The notes below the pieces were generated by a model. That model was given only the letters and a program-made list of their open reading frames with translations. It did not search any database and was not told where the DNA came from. Below are positions 7,906 through 16,232 of a DNA stretch of 64,000 nt, one piece after another. The stretch's first letter is position 1. Each line of letters starts with the position of its first letter. The position numbers and the translations under genes were made by a program. This DNA is from Granulicella sp. L56 (lineage in GTDB: Bacteria; Acidobacteriota; Terriglobia; Terriglobales; Acidobacteriaceae): assembly GCF_009765835.1 (NCBI RefSeq), contig NZ_LMUS01000001.1:982198-1046197 (forward strand), in the 5' to 3' direction.

Positions 7906-9789
7906 CTAGGTTTGCGCGCCCCTGGACTTCCACGGAGCAAACGCGTTCTCCACCCCTTCCAGGGCCGGTGCGAGCGATGGATAGTGCCGCAGCAACACCG
8001 TAGAAAGCGTGCTGTCCCTGATCCAATCCATCCCGGCCTTGCTGTAGACATCTTCCGTAAAGTCGGTGGTGAAGAAGCGGTCGCTGTTCAGCCGCCGCGA
8101 CGCCATGAGGATAAAGATACGGAATGCCGTATCGCTGAAGCCGAAACCTTCGGGCGGCTTCTCCGCAAATAGCCCCACAATCAGGTCCACCGAATCGATG
8201 TCGTTGTTGTAGACGCGGCGTATCTCCTCGCGCCACTCCACATTTGGCGTCAGCTCTTCGAACGTCGTTACCGGCCGCAGGTTCAGCAGCTTACGAAACT
8301 TCGTATATCGCGGAACTCCCAGCTCGCGGCAGCGCATAATATCGTGCGCCGCAAGGTCCATCAAAATGCCGTCCGGCCTTACAAAGTGCTGCAACGTCTT
8401 CGGATAGTTGTGCAGTACGACCGCTCCGGGATTCATCAGCCCGAACGAGTAGAACAGGTCCTCGATGTGGATGCTGTCGCAGATATTCTGCGCATCATCA
8501 CCGGCAATCTGCTGAAAGTTGAGTTTTTGCAGCACATCGCCCGTCTCCCGTGACCAGAAGGTAATGTCATCGGGAATCAGTGGATGCATCCGGTACACAG
8601 CGACGAACTCCTCCGTGAGCGAATAAGGAACGCCAAAGTGGTCCGTCTCCGAGCCGGGTATCCCGCTGACCAGTTCACTCCCACTCAACCTGCCAAACAG
8701 ATTTTTGATGCGCTCTCCAGCCAGCCCCCACCAGTTTGCGCGCATGGCAATCTGCAATACCGGATGCCCCAGGATCGCCGTCGTCCATTCGACGGTATGA
8801 ATCTTGGCGATAATCGCGGCATTGATGAGCCTCGCGTGCTCAAACAGGTCGTCATCGCCCCACTCGGGATACTCCTGCTTGAGCCTGTCGCATATCGCGT
8901 TGTGCTCCAGCGTGAACAGCGTATAGAAGAGCTCAAGTCCCACCCACCATCCCACCAGCGCAGCCGATTGCAGTTGCACCAGCGCCGTCGGGTCAGGATG
9001 CACCAGATGGTCCTTGCCCACGAAGATCTTTCCATCTACTCCCGTGCGCACCTTCGCACGATAGTCCGCGGTGCTACCATAAAGCTGCGAGCCGTCCCAC
9101 CAGTGCGTCTCCGTGTTGACGTAGGTAAGCGGCTTGCCCTCATCCACAGCGGTCCGCGTTGGGTCTGGCATCGTGCGCAAAACCTGCATCGGGTTCTCGT
9201 GCCAGGTGTCATTCTGCGCCAGCGGCACTTGCCATGGGTCTTCCTTGATGCTCTTGCCGTGACTGAACCAGTCGCGAATCTGAAACTGCAGCCACGCCGC
9301 CGCCAGCAGGTTCAACGTCTTCGCCGGAGTAAATTCATTCCGCGTCATCAGCTCCAGGCTCACCACCCGCGGACTCGGCGTCATGAGGTTAGGCTGCTTC
9401 TCCTGCCAGGTCTCGTTCAGAGGAACATTCCGCCCGAACCGTGCGCCCGCGCTTCCCATGAACGGACACTTCATGTCATTGAATGTCCCATCCGGTGTGC
9501 GGGCCGTTACCACATTCGGATAGACCGGCGGCGTTCCCAGCACAGCGTCAGATGTATTGGTGTCGGTAAGGTTCTTCTCCCGTAGCGTGTTCCGGCCCCC
9601 GGCCAGCACCCCAAGCGCCAACGGAACAGGCAATGCAGGCCAGCCGATCTTCTGGTCCACTTGAACACAGGTCCGGTTGAACTTGTCGATGAGCGCCTGC
9701 TTGCACTGCGCGCTGCGAAGAATTTTTACCGCTGCAGCGGCCGCAAACGCACCCCCGGCCGCAATTCCAATTGCTTTCAGCACTTTCAT
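7906..9789 (-). CDS. Fatty-acid alpha-dioxygenase-like haem peroxidase
   Basis: 627 residues, animal-type haem peroxidase/cyclooxygenase superfamily, closest by recalled sequence to plant alpha-dioxygenases (PIOX), which add O2 to C-2 of fatty acids. Matching features: WWDGSQLYG (residues 230-238), LEHNAICDRLKQEYPEWGDD, IIAKIHTVEWT (His331), MRANWWGL, GVPYSLTEEFVAVYRMHPLIPD with the catalytic Tyr399 and proximal haem His402, and ASRRLNSDRFF near the C-terminus. At the distal-histidine position the sequence reads QFQIRDWFSHG, with Arg172 (CGC) where HDW is expected. The ATG at 9789 has an AGGA 7 bases upstream and starts a hydrophobic N-terminal segment, possibly a membrane anchor. Monocistronic, divergent from the hydrolase-like gene. 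Confidence 0.88.
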   Translation of the reverse strand: MKVLKAIGIAAGGAFAAAAAVKILRSAQCKQALIDKFNRTCVQVDQKIGWPALPVPLALGVLAGGRNTLREKNLTDTNTSDAVLGTPPVYPNVVTARTPDGTFNDMKCPFMGSAGARFGRNVPLNETWQEKQPNLMTPSPRVVSLELMTRNEFTPAKTLNLLAAAWLQFQIRDWFSHGKSIKEDPWQVPLAQNDTWHENPMQVLRTMPDPTRTAVDEGKPLTYVNTETHWWDGSQLYGSTADYRAKVRTGVDGKIFVGKDHLVHPDPTALVQLQSAALVGWWVGLELFYTLFTLEHNAICDRLKQEYPEWGDDDLFEHARLINAAIIAKIHTVEWTTAILGHPVLQIAMRANWWGLAGERIKNLFGRLSGSELVSGIPGSETDHFGVPYSLTEEFVAVYRMHPLIPDDITFWSRETGDVLQKLNFQQIAGDDAQNICDSIHIEDLFYSFGLMNPGAVVLHNYPKTLQHFVRPDGILMDLAAHDIMRCRELGVPRYTKFRKLLNLRPVTTFEELTPNVEWREEIRRVYNNDIDSVDLIVGLFAEKPPEGFGFSDTAFRIFILMASRRLNSDRFFTTDFTEDVYSKAGMDWIRDSTLSTVLLRHYPSLAPALEGVENAFAPWKSRGAQT

Positions 9790-10063
9790 GGCGGTGTCCT
9801 CGTGACGTAGAACGCTCCACAAGCGGGCCCGAAACTGCACGGCAATACTAGAACTGCCCACGCAGTGAAGCAAGAACATTGCGGCAGGACATGTGACACC
9901 AACAACACCCAAAAGGACTACACTTTACCGGAAGTCAGGCGTAAGCGCGTTATCGGTGTGATCTGCACCGGGGAGTCTTGTGTACTTGAGATTTGCCAAA
10001 TTCGTCCCAGCAAATTCAGGCCACCAGAAGCCGACACCCCCGTTTGAGATATTTCTACTCTCA

Positions 10064-10903
10064 ATGCTTACCTTCACACTTCTCGGTTCATTGCCATGCC
10101 TGGGAATGCCCTTCCAACAGCAGTCCGCCGAAGCCGTACCGCTGCCTGCAATCGCGGCAACGCTCCCTCCAGCATCGGCGCTGATGCCCCCTCAGGAGAG
10201 ACATCCCTCCCCCAGACCTGCGGTAAAAGAAGCCTCCGCAAATTCTCCTGTCATCGTGATCGGATTTCTTGGAGGCCGCGTCGGAAAAAATAACCTTATC
10301 CACCGCGAGGTCCAGCTCGCGATGCATCTCCGCCAGAACCACCCGGTTGGAGTCGATGCAGAAGTATTTCAAAACGCGCACGGCCAAAGGGCATTCCGGC
10401 GAATCCTGCACCTGCTCGACGCGAACCACGATGGAAACTTGACCCTTGCCGAAAAGCAACGCGCCCGCATCATCATCTACGGCCACAGTTGGGGAGCCTC
10501 GGAGACAGTCACCATGGCCAGGCAGCTTCAGGACAATAAAATTCCCGTCCTGCTGACCATTCTTGTAGACCGCGTATCGAAGATCGGAGAGGGAGACCCG
10601 CGCATTCCGACGAATGTAGCCGAGGCCGTCAACTTCTACCAACTCGACGGACTGCTCCACGGCCGTCCCACCATCCGCGCCGTCGATCCAGCCAGTACGC
10701 AGATCCTCGGCAACTATCAACTGGACTACAAGGACACCCACGTCTCCTGCGACAAATATCCCTGGTACGCTCGCCTCTTCATGGGGCCGCACATCGAGAT
10801 CGAAAACGATCCGCGCGTCTGGGACCAAGTGGAAGCGCTGATCAGCGCCAAACTACCACCGGAAGAAACCACAACTGCAACTTTGCTTGAACAATCGCAG
10901 TAA
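10064..10903 (+). CDS. Secreted alpha/beta-hydrolase-like protein with one EF-hand loop
   Basis: 279 residues from the ATG at 10064; the frame is open back to a GTG at 9980 but the ATG gives a conventional signal peptide (MLTFTLLGSLPCLG). A nucleophile-elbow motif GHSWGAS (residues 140-146) and the preceding beta-strand IVIGFLGGR suggest an alpha/beta hydrolase or lipase-like fold. Just before it, DANHDGNLTLAE (residues 119-130) is a textbook EF-hand calcium loop (D1, N3, D5, G6, E12). The likely catalytic Asp/His cannot be fixed; candidates are TILVDR and DTHVSC. Substrate unknown. It is divergently transcribed from the dioxygenase gene, so a shared lipid theme is possible but unproven. Confidence 0.75.
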   Translation: MLTFTLLGSLPCLGMPFQQQSAEAVPLPAIAATLPPASALMPPQERHPSPRPAVKEASANSPVIVIGFLGGRVGKNNLIHREVQLAMHLRQNHPVGVDAEVFQNAHGQRAFRRILHLLDANHDGNLTLAEKQRARIIIYGHSWGASETVTMARQLQDNKIPVLLTILVDRVSKIGEGDPRIPTNVAEAVNFYQLDGLLHGRPTIRAVDPASTQILGNYQLDYKDTHVSCDKYPWYARLFMGPHIEIENDPRVWDQVEALISAKLPPEETTTATLLEQSQ

Positions 10904-10969
10904 ATTGCACCGCAGTCTACGGCGAGTTCATTTTTTTACTGCAGCGAATGGAGTCTAATCAGGCTCAGC

Positions 10970-11668
10970 TCAGCACCCACGCGGTGGCCCGGCGGACTCC
11001 GAACAAGCTTTATCAGTCTTCCCTTTGTATTTGTACTCAACATATCCAGCCGGTATCTCGAATAGTTTAGCGTCCGGCTCCCCTAAACGAATCTGTTCAA
11101 TCTGTGTCTCGCTGTCGATATTTTTAGCAGGATCGTGCGATTTATTTTCAATATTTAAATCAAGTGCCGGTGAATACCAACGTTCGCTTGTTCGCCCGTC
11201 CGCTGCTTTCTCCGAAAATCCTATTGTTTCCACGCCTTCAATTTTGCGTCGGCCAATCGTCGTGATCTCCAGCCCGCCATCTACAACTCTCTTCGACCCC
11301 GGCGCTCTCGCTGACTCAAAGTACTGTTGCGCGTATCCCGCTGGACGCGCCTGCGCCTTCCAAGAGACTGGCCAAACAGAGAACATGTGACGATCCAGAT
11401 AAAGCTCGATTGTCTGATGACGGGCTACATCACGGATGACGACTATGCCCGTCCCATCTAAGTTCTTGAGTTCGAAGTAGGCGCTTCCGTCTGACCTTCG
11501 TGCCACGGTGCCTAATGTTGTGTGAACACCTGTGGCTAAGCTAGTGTTCATAATCTTTGCTGCTTCGAATGGCGCGCCAGTAATAGGCGTGGGCATCTGT
11601 GACACAGCCTTATAGGATGCTGAGGTCAGCAGCAAAAACAGGGCAAAGGAGTAAATCGTACGGGGCAT
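10970..11668 (-). CDS. Hypothetical secreted protein
   Basis: 232 residues with an N-terminal signal peptide (RTIYSFALFLLLTSASYKAVSQ) and no recognised catalytic motif. The middle part (beta-rich, with RWYSPALDLNIENKSHDP and LFEIPAGYVEYKY) resembles acidobacterial hypothetical proteins with a LolA/DUF4412-like beta fold; this is a weak recollection. Start ATG at 11668 has an AGGA 8 bases upstream. It follows nfo by 71 bases on the same strand. Two cysteines near the C-terminus (ACSE...RGC) could form a disulfide. Base composition is somewhat AT-richer than its neighbours. Confidence 0.72.
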   Translation of the reverse strand: MPRTIYSFALFLLLTSASYKAVSQMPTPITGAPFEAAKIMNTSLATGVHTTLGTVARRSDGSAYFELKNLDGTGIVVIRDVARHQTIELYLDRHMFSVWPVSWKAQARPAGYAQQYFESARAPGSKRVVDGGLEITTIGRRKIEGVETIGFSEKAADGRTSERWYSPALDLNIENKSHDPAKNIDSETQIEQIRLGEPDAKLFEIPAGYVEYKYKGKTDKACSESAGPPRGC

Positions 11669-11739
11669 ATCGATCCTCGCGGAACGCCTACAACGCCAGC
11701 CACCAACTCGGCGCTAAGGTTATCACACCTACTCTTCCC

Positions 11740-12609
11740 TCATCCGGCAGCCAGCGTCCTCAGTACCCCGACATTCCTCGCTTCATCCCCCGGAGCATCG
11801 ACCGGTGTCTCCGCGACAAATGTCGCGTGAGCAAACCGGGCATCATGCAACAGTCGCCGAAACGCCTCCGCTCCAATTGTTCCTTCGCCGATATGCTCAT
11901 GCCGGTCCAGCTTCGATCCCATCGCGGCCTTGGCGTCATTGCTGTGCCAAACCTTCACGGCATCGAACCCCACCGTCGACTCCACCAGCTTCATCGTCTC
12001 GATATATCCATCCGCTGAGACGATGTCATACCCCGCCACATGCACATGACACGTATCCAGGCACACCGCCACCGGAGCGCAGGCCTTCAACGTCTCCACC
12101 AGTTCCGCGACCTGCTCCAGCTTGCCGCCCAGCGAAAACTCCGCACCAGCCGTATTCTCGATCAAGATCTTGAAGTTCTTCCCCGCAAAATCAATCCCAT
12201 CAATCGCACGCTCAATCGACTGCGCCGCCAGCCGCAATCCTTCCTCTCGCGTCAGCCCCTTCCAACTCCCCGGATGCAGCACCAGATACTCCGCGCCCAG
12301 CGCCAACGCACGCTCCACCTCTCCGCGAAACGCTGTCGTCGAGTTCTCCCTTACGCTCTCGGTCTGGCTGCAAAGATTGATCAGATAGCTCGCGTGGACA
12401 GCCACCGGCCCCACATCATGCTGGGCCCGCAACGCCAGCATCTTCGCCGCATCTTCCGGCTTCACCGGCGCAGCCTTCCACATGCGTGGACTGGCCGAGA
12501 ATATCTGGAACGTGTTCGCCCCTGCTGCTACCGCCCTTTCCACCGCCGTCCAGCACCCACCCGACGTACCGACATGCACACCAATGCGCTTCTTCACGGA
12601 ATCTGCCAT
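11740..12609 (-). CDS. nfo: Deoxyribonuclease IV (endonuclease IV)
   Basis: 289 residues; AP endonuclease of base-excision repair with a tri-zinc TIM barrel. Visible ligand motifs: VHASYLINL, LVLHPGSWKG, ILIENTAG, VCLDTCHVHVAGYD, VKVWHSND and a final FVAETP. Length matches the family (about 280). The ATG at 12609 lies 9 bases after the stop of the acyl-CoA ligase gene, so the two are probably co-transcribed although functionally unrelated. Confidence 0.95.
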   Translation of the reverse strand: MADSVKKRIGVHVGTSGGCWTAVERAVAAGANTFQIFSASPRMWKAAPVKPEDAAKMLALRAQHDVGPVAVHASYLINLCSQTESVRENSTTAFRGEVERALALGAEYLVLHPGSWKGLTREEGLRLAAQSIERAIDGIDFAGKNFKILIENTAGAEFSLGGKLEQVAELVETLKACAPVAVCLDTCHVHVAGYDIVSADGYIETMKLVESTVGFDAVKVWHSNDAKAAMGSKLDRHEHIGEGTIGAEAFRRLLHDARFAHATFVAETPVDAPGDEARNVGVLRTLAAG

Positions 12610-12618
12610 CCTTCAAGC

Positions 12619-14409
12619 CTACCGCACCTTCGAAGTAGCCTCATCGGCATAGAACTCCGCAATCTGCTTCTCGTATTTCTTCTCCACCACCCGCCGCTTC
12701 AGCTTCATGCTCGGCGTCAACTCTCCGCCCTCGATCGACCACTCATCCGGCACCACGCACATCCGCTTCATGCTCTCGTAGCTGGCCAGATCAGCGTTCA
12801 CCTTATCCACGATCTCCTGATAGGCCTTCACCACCTTGGCATCTTTCACCAGCGCAGCATGGTCTCCCGCAGCGATGCCCTGCCCCTTGGCCCATCCCTC
12901 TAACGCAGCAAAATTAGGTGAAATCAGCACGCAGGCAAACTTGTGTTTGTCGCCCACCATCGCCGCGTGCGCCACCAGCGTATTAGCCTTCAGCTTGTTC
13001 TCTATCGGCTGCGGAGCAATAAATTTTCCACCACTTGTCTTCAGCAACTCTTTCTTCCTGTCCGTAATCGACAGAAATCCATCCTCATCTATTTTCCCGA
13101 TATCGCCTGTCTTGAACCACCCATCTGGCGTAAACACCTCCGCCGTCTCCTTCTCTTTCTTCCAATAGCCCGGAAATATCGAAGGCCCCTTCACCTCAAG
13201 CTCACCATCGGCGGCAAACCGGCACTGTACATTCGACATCGCCTTCCCCACGGTCCCGATCCTGTGCGCCTTGGGATAATTCAACCCGATCACCGGCGAT
13301 GTCTCCGTCAGCCCATATCCCTCAAAGATGCGAATCCCTGCATCGGCAAACCACCCTGCCGTGTCCATCCCCAGCGGAGCTCCGCCCGAGATAAATACCT
13401 CCACCTGGCCGCCAAACGCCTCGCGAATCTTGCCAAACACCAGCTTATCCGCCAGCTTCCACCCCACTCCCGACGGAGTCTTCCCCTCCAGCGTCTCCGG
13501 TCTATGCGTCTTTCCTGTCGCTATCGCCCATTTTAAAATTTTGGATTTAATTGGCGATGCAGCCGACTTCCCTTCCACCGCCTGCCGAATCTTCTCGTAG
13601 ACCCGCGGCACCGCCACAAAGATCGTCGGCTTCAGCGCCTTCATGGCCTCGGGCAGCAGATCGAACTTCGAGCAATAGGCCACCGTCGCCTCATTGCACA
13701 TCATGGCGTAGTCCAGGTGGCGCGCCGTCACATGCGACAGCGGCAAAAATGAGATGCAGCTATCCTTCTCCGTAAATCCAAACGGATCGGTTGAGACATT
13801 CAAATTGCTGGCCAGGTTGCCATGCGTGAGCATCGCGCCCTTCGGCTCGCCAGTCGTCCCCGACGTATAGATAATCGTTGCCAGGTCCTCGCCGCGCGCA
13901 CCCTTCACCAATGCATCGAAGGCCGCATCCCGCTGCTGCTTCGCCTGCGCACCCTCTATTAATTTGCTGAAGCTCTCCGCGCCGGAAAACTCCCCGGCAT
14001 CCATCACCACCACATGCTCCAGCTCCGGCATATCGCCGGCGGCGGCTAACTTCTCATACTGTTCCTTCGAGGAGACCACCGCCACCTTGGCCCCGGAATC
14101 GCGCACCATGTAGCCGATATGTTCCGCCGTCAGCGTCGGATAAAGCGGCACATCGGCCCCGCCAATCGCCAGCGTGGCAAAGTCCGTCACCGCCCACTCC
14201 CAGCGGTTCTCCGACAGAATCACAACCCGGTCACCTTTCCCCACGCCCCATCCGCGCAGCACGTCGGCGAGTGCCCGCACCCGCCCATAAAGCTCGACCG
14301 CAGAGATAGGCTTCCACTCTCCCGCCGCATCCTGCCACCGCATCACGGCCCGGTCGCCCCGCCCCGTAACCTTCACCAGAACATCGTTCAAAGTCTTCAG
14401 GTCGAACAT
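12619..14409 (-). CDS. Long-chain fatty acid-CoA ligase (AMP-binding, FadD15/Faa type)
   Basis: 596 residues; activates fatty acids to acyl-CoA through an acyl-AMP intermediate. The AMP-binding signature IIYTSGTTGEPKGAMLTHGN lies near residues 180-198, followed by the linker GYGLTETSPVIGLNYP, GWFKTGDIG and the catalytic-lysine domain DRKKELLKTSGGKFIAPQ typical of the bubblegum/FadD15 group rather than E. coli FadD. AGGTGG sits just upstream of the ATG. A TetR-family regulator is encoded nearby on the same strand and may control fatty-acid use (inference). Cytoplasmic, peripheral to the membrane. Confidence 0.93.
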   Translation of the reverse strand: MFDLKTLNDVLVKVTGRGDRAVMRWQDAAGEWKPISAVELYGRVRALADVLRGWGVGKGDRVVILSENRWEWAVTDFATLAIGGADVPLYPTLTAEHIGYMVRDSGAKVAVVSSKEQYEKLAAAGDMPELEHVVVMDAGEFSGAESFSKLIEGAQAKQQRDAAFDALVKGARGEDLATIIYTSGTTGEPKGAMLTHGNLASNLNVSTDPFGFTEKDSCISFLPLSHVTARHLDYAMMCNEATVAYCSKFDLLPEAMKALKPTIFVAVPRVYEKIRQAVEGKSAASPIKSKILKWAIATGKTHRPETLEGKTPSGVGWKLADKLVFGKIREAFGGQVEVFISGGAPLGMDTAGWFADAGIRIFEGYGLTETSPVIGLNYPKAHRIGTVGKAMSNVQCRFAADGELEVKGPSIFPGYWKKEKETAEVFTPDGWFKTGDIGKIDEDGFLSITDRKKELLKTSGGKFIAPQPIENKLKANTLVAHAAMVGDKHKFACVLISPNFAALEGWAKGQGIAAGDHAALVKDAKVVKAYQEIVDKVNADLASYESMKRMCVVPDEWSIEGGELTPSMKLKRRVVEKKYEKQIAEFYADEATSKVR

Positions 14410-14516
14410 CTCGCCACCTCGGCCGCTAAAAAGTCACACCCCACGATAAACCACCTGCTGTTTTGATGGCTCCGACAGAAATACTGCTGTCTCTTGTCCC
14501 TGACCGGTTTGCTCAA

Positions 14517-15314
14517 TTACCGAGAAAGCCGCGACAACGCATCATGGTAGGTGCGCCGAAGCGATCGCCACGGATCGACTCTCCGATACCACTGGGAGAA
14601 CGACCGGTGGACAAAGTGGAAACAGACAACAGGTTGTCCAAGAAACTCCTGCTCGACCGAACGCCGATCCATCTTCCGCAGCACATCGGCATACTTCCTG
14701 GCGAATGAGGGATGACAAAAGAACGTCTTATTCGCGCCAATCCCAAACGGGACGATTGCCCGCGCCTGAGAAAAATGTCGATGAACGCCATCGATCACGC
14801 CGGGCCAGGTCTCGTTGAAGCAGTCGTCAAGAATAATGATGCCCCCCTCGGCCAACGCACCTTCGCCGACGGCAAGATCATGCGCGGTAATGTCGGCCGT
14901 ATGTCCGCCATCGATGCTGATCATGCGCAACGGGCCTCGGCCAAACTGGAGCAGGTCTCCTGACGTGAGTTGCGTCGAGTCACCTTCATGAACGATGAGC
15001 CGGTCGGCATCTGCGTGCTTGCGAAGGTTTTGCTTAAAGCACTCAAGATCGCCTGCGCCGGAGTGATCCACGTTCAAATCCTGATGGGAGAACAGGTCGA
15101 TTGCCACCGCTGGTTCATCCACCGCGCCAAGCAGATACAGCAGGATGAAGAGCCTTCCGTGATGCACGCCAATCTCGGCCACTGCTCCCCGCACGTTGGC
15201 GCTGCGCTGCTCCTCGGACAAGAGGACAACGGCCTCCGCCGCTCCCGGTAAGAGCCACCCTTTTACTTGAAATTGGCCATGCTTGAGATAGGCGTTCAGA
15301 CGGTTTTTACTCAC
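14517..15314 (-). CDS. Class I SAM-dependent methyltransferase
   Basis: 265 residues. The SAM-binding motif I is VAEIGVHHGRLFILL, followed by the acidic loop PAVAIDLFSHQD and MISIDGGHTADITAHDL, a pattern of the Methyltransf_24 group that includes cephalosporin hydroxylase-like and glycan-linked methyltransferases. Substrate unknown. The start is a GTG at 15314 (VSKNRLNAYLKHGQF). It sits between the TetR regulator gene and the acyl-CoA ligase, separated from each by about 80-110 bases, so it could be in the same transcription unit. Confidence 0.82.
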   Translation of the reverse strand: MSKNRLNAYLKHGQFQVKGWLLPGAAEAVVLLSEEQRSANVRGAVAEIGVHHGRLFILLYLLGAVDEPAVAIDLFSHQDLNVDHSGAGDLECFKQNLRKHADADRLIVHEGDSTQLTSGDLLQFGRGPLRMISIDGGHTADITAHDLAVGEGALAEGGIIILDDCFNETWPGVIDGVHRHFSQARAIVPFGIGANKTFFCHPSFARKYADVLRKMDRRSVEQEFLGQPVVCFHFVHRSFSQWYRRVDPWRSLRRTYHDALSRLSR

Positions 15315-15394
15315 GTCGCAATTGTATTTGCTCCGGCCCGCCGGGCTGATAGCAGTTGCCGGTGCCAGCTACATCGTCTTGCTGTTTCTGAGCC

Positions 15395-16015
15395 CTATTC
15401 CCTGGCTTCCGTAATCCCATTCAGCAGCACATCCATCACCTGCGCCGCCGTGGCCTTCGCGTCATAAACTCGCCCGGTAAAGACTGCCGAACTCACCAGC
15501 TCGTCAATCGTCCCGAACATACAGTGCGCCACCACGCCATCGGAGAGGTCGCGCCGAAAGATCCCCGCTTCCTGCCCCCGCCGAACCACCTCGCGAACCG
15601 TCTGGATGTACCTTGCCAGATGGCGATGCGAGAACTCTGCAATGAACTTCGCGCTCTGCCGCATCTCGGTCTGCAGCAACACAGCCATGCTCCGGTTCAC
15701 CTGGTAGCTTTCCAGATGCACCTGCGCAATGTACTCAAGCTGCTCCCGCGGTCCCTCAATGGTCAAAAACGCTTCGGCAATCTGCTGATAGAACGTCTCG
15801 AATCTGCGGTCGATCGCCGTGCGCAGGACATCGTCTTTGCTCTTGAAGTAGAGATAGACCGTCCCGTCCGCCACCCCGGCGCGTTTCGCGATCTCGCTTA
15901 CAGGCGATTTGAAGTATCCCCGCTCGGCGATGACCTCCACCGCCGCGTCAAGGATGCGCTGATACTTTTTACAGGTGGCCAGCTCTTCTTCCGTCTTCTT
16001 CAAGCCCTCTCCCAC
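15395..16015 (-). CDS. TetR/AcrR family transcriptional regulator
   Basis: 206 residues. The N-terminal helix-turn-helix is clear (RILDAAVEVIAERGYFKSP, then EIAKRAGVADGTVYLYFKSKDDVL), with a longer all-helical ligand domain after residue 70. The HTH and the C-terminal region resemble FadR-type TetR repressors that respond to long-chain acyl-CoA, consistent with the acyl-CoA ligase gene downstream, but no FadR operator was recognised. The start is a GTG at 16015. A duplicated ATGCATTTT element about 100-125 bases upstream is a possible autoregulatory site (guess). Confidence 0.9.
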   Translation of the reverse strand: MGEGLKKTEEELATCKKYQRILDAAVEVIAERGYFKSPVSEIAKRAGVADGTVYLYFKSKDDVLRTAIDRRFETFYQQIAEAFLTIEGPREQLEYIAQVHLESYQVNRSMAVLLQTEMRQSAKFIAEFSHRHLARYIQTVREVVRRGQEAGIFRRDLSDGVVAHCMFGTIDELVSSAVFTGRVYDAKATAAQVMDVLLNGITEARE

Positions 16016-16116
16016 TTTGGTCCGCGCTTCGTAACGTGAATTTCGGCAAAAGGTTTAGTCTTGCAACTCTAATGAACCTGTACTGACTTGCCAACAGGCA
16101 AATTCATCCAGCATTC

Positions 16117-16138
16117 AAAATGCATTTTTATGCATTTT
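16117..16138. repeat. Short direct repeat ATGCATTTT upstream of the TetR gene
   Basis: AAAATGCATTTT (16117-16128, self-complementary) is followed by a second ATGCATTTT (16130-16138). It lies between the 3' end of gltB and the TetR gene start in an AT-rich 217-base gap that otherwise shows no gene. Could be an operator or promoter element for the TetR gene; function not established. Confidence 0.35.
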
Positions 16139-16232
16139 CCACTTTTCCACAGATTAAGGTTCCAAAGGGTGAGAGGCCAGTTCTCCCAGAAAGGAAAACT
16201 GACCCATAGAGCGTCAAAAACGCAGCAAAAAT

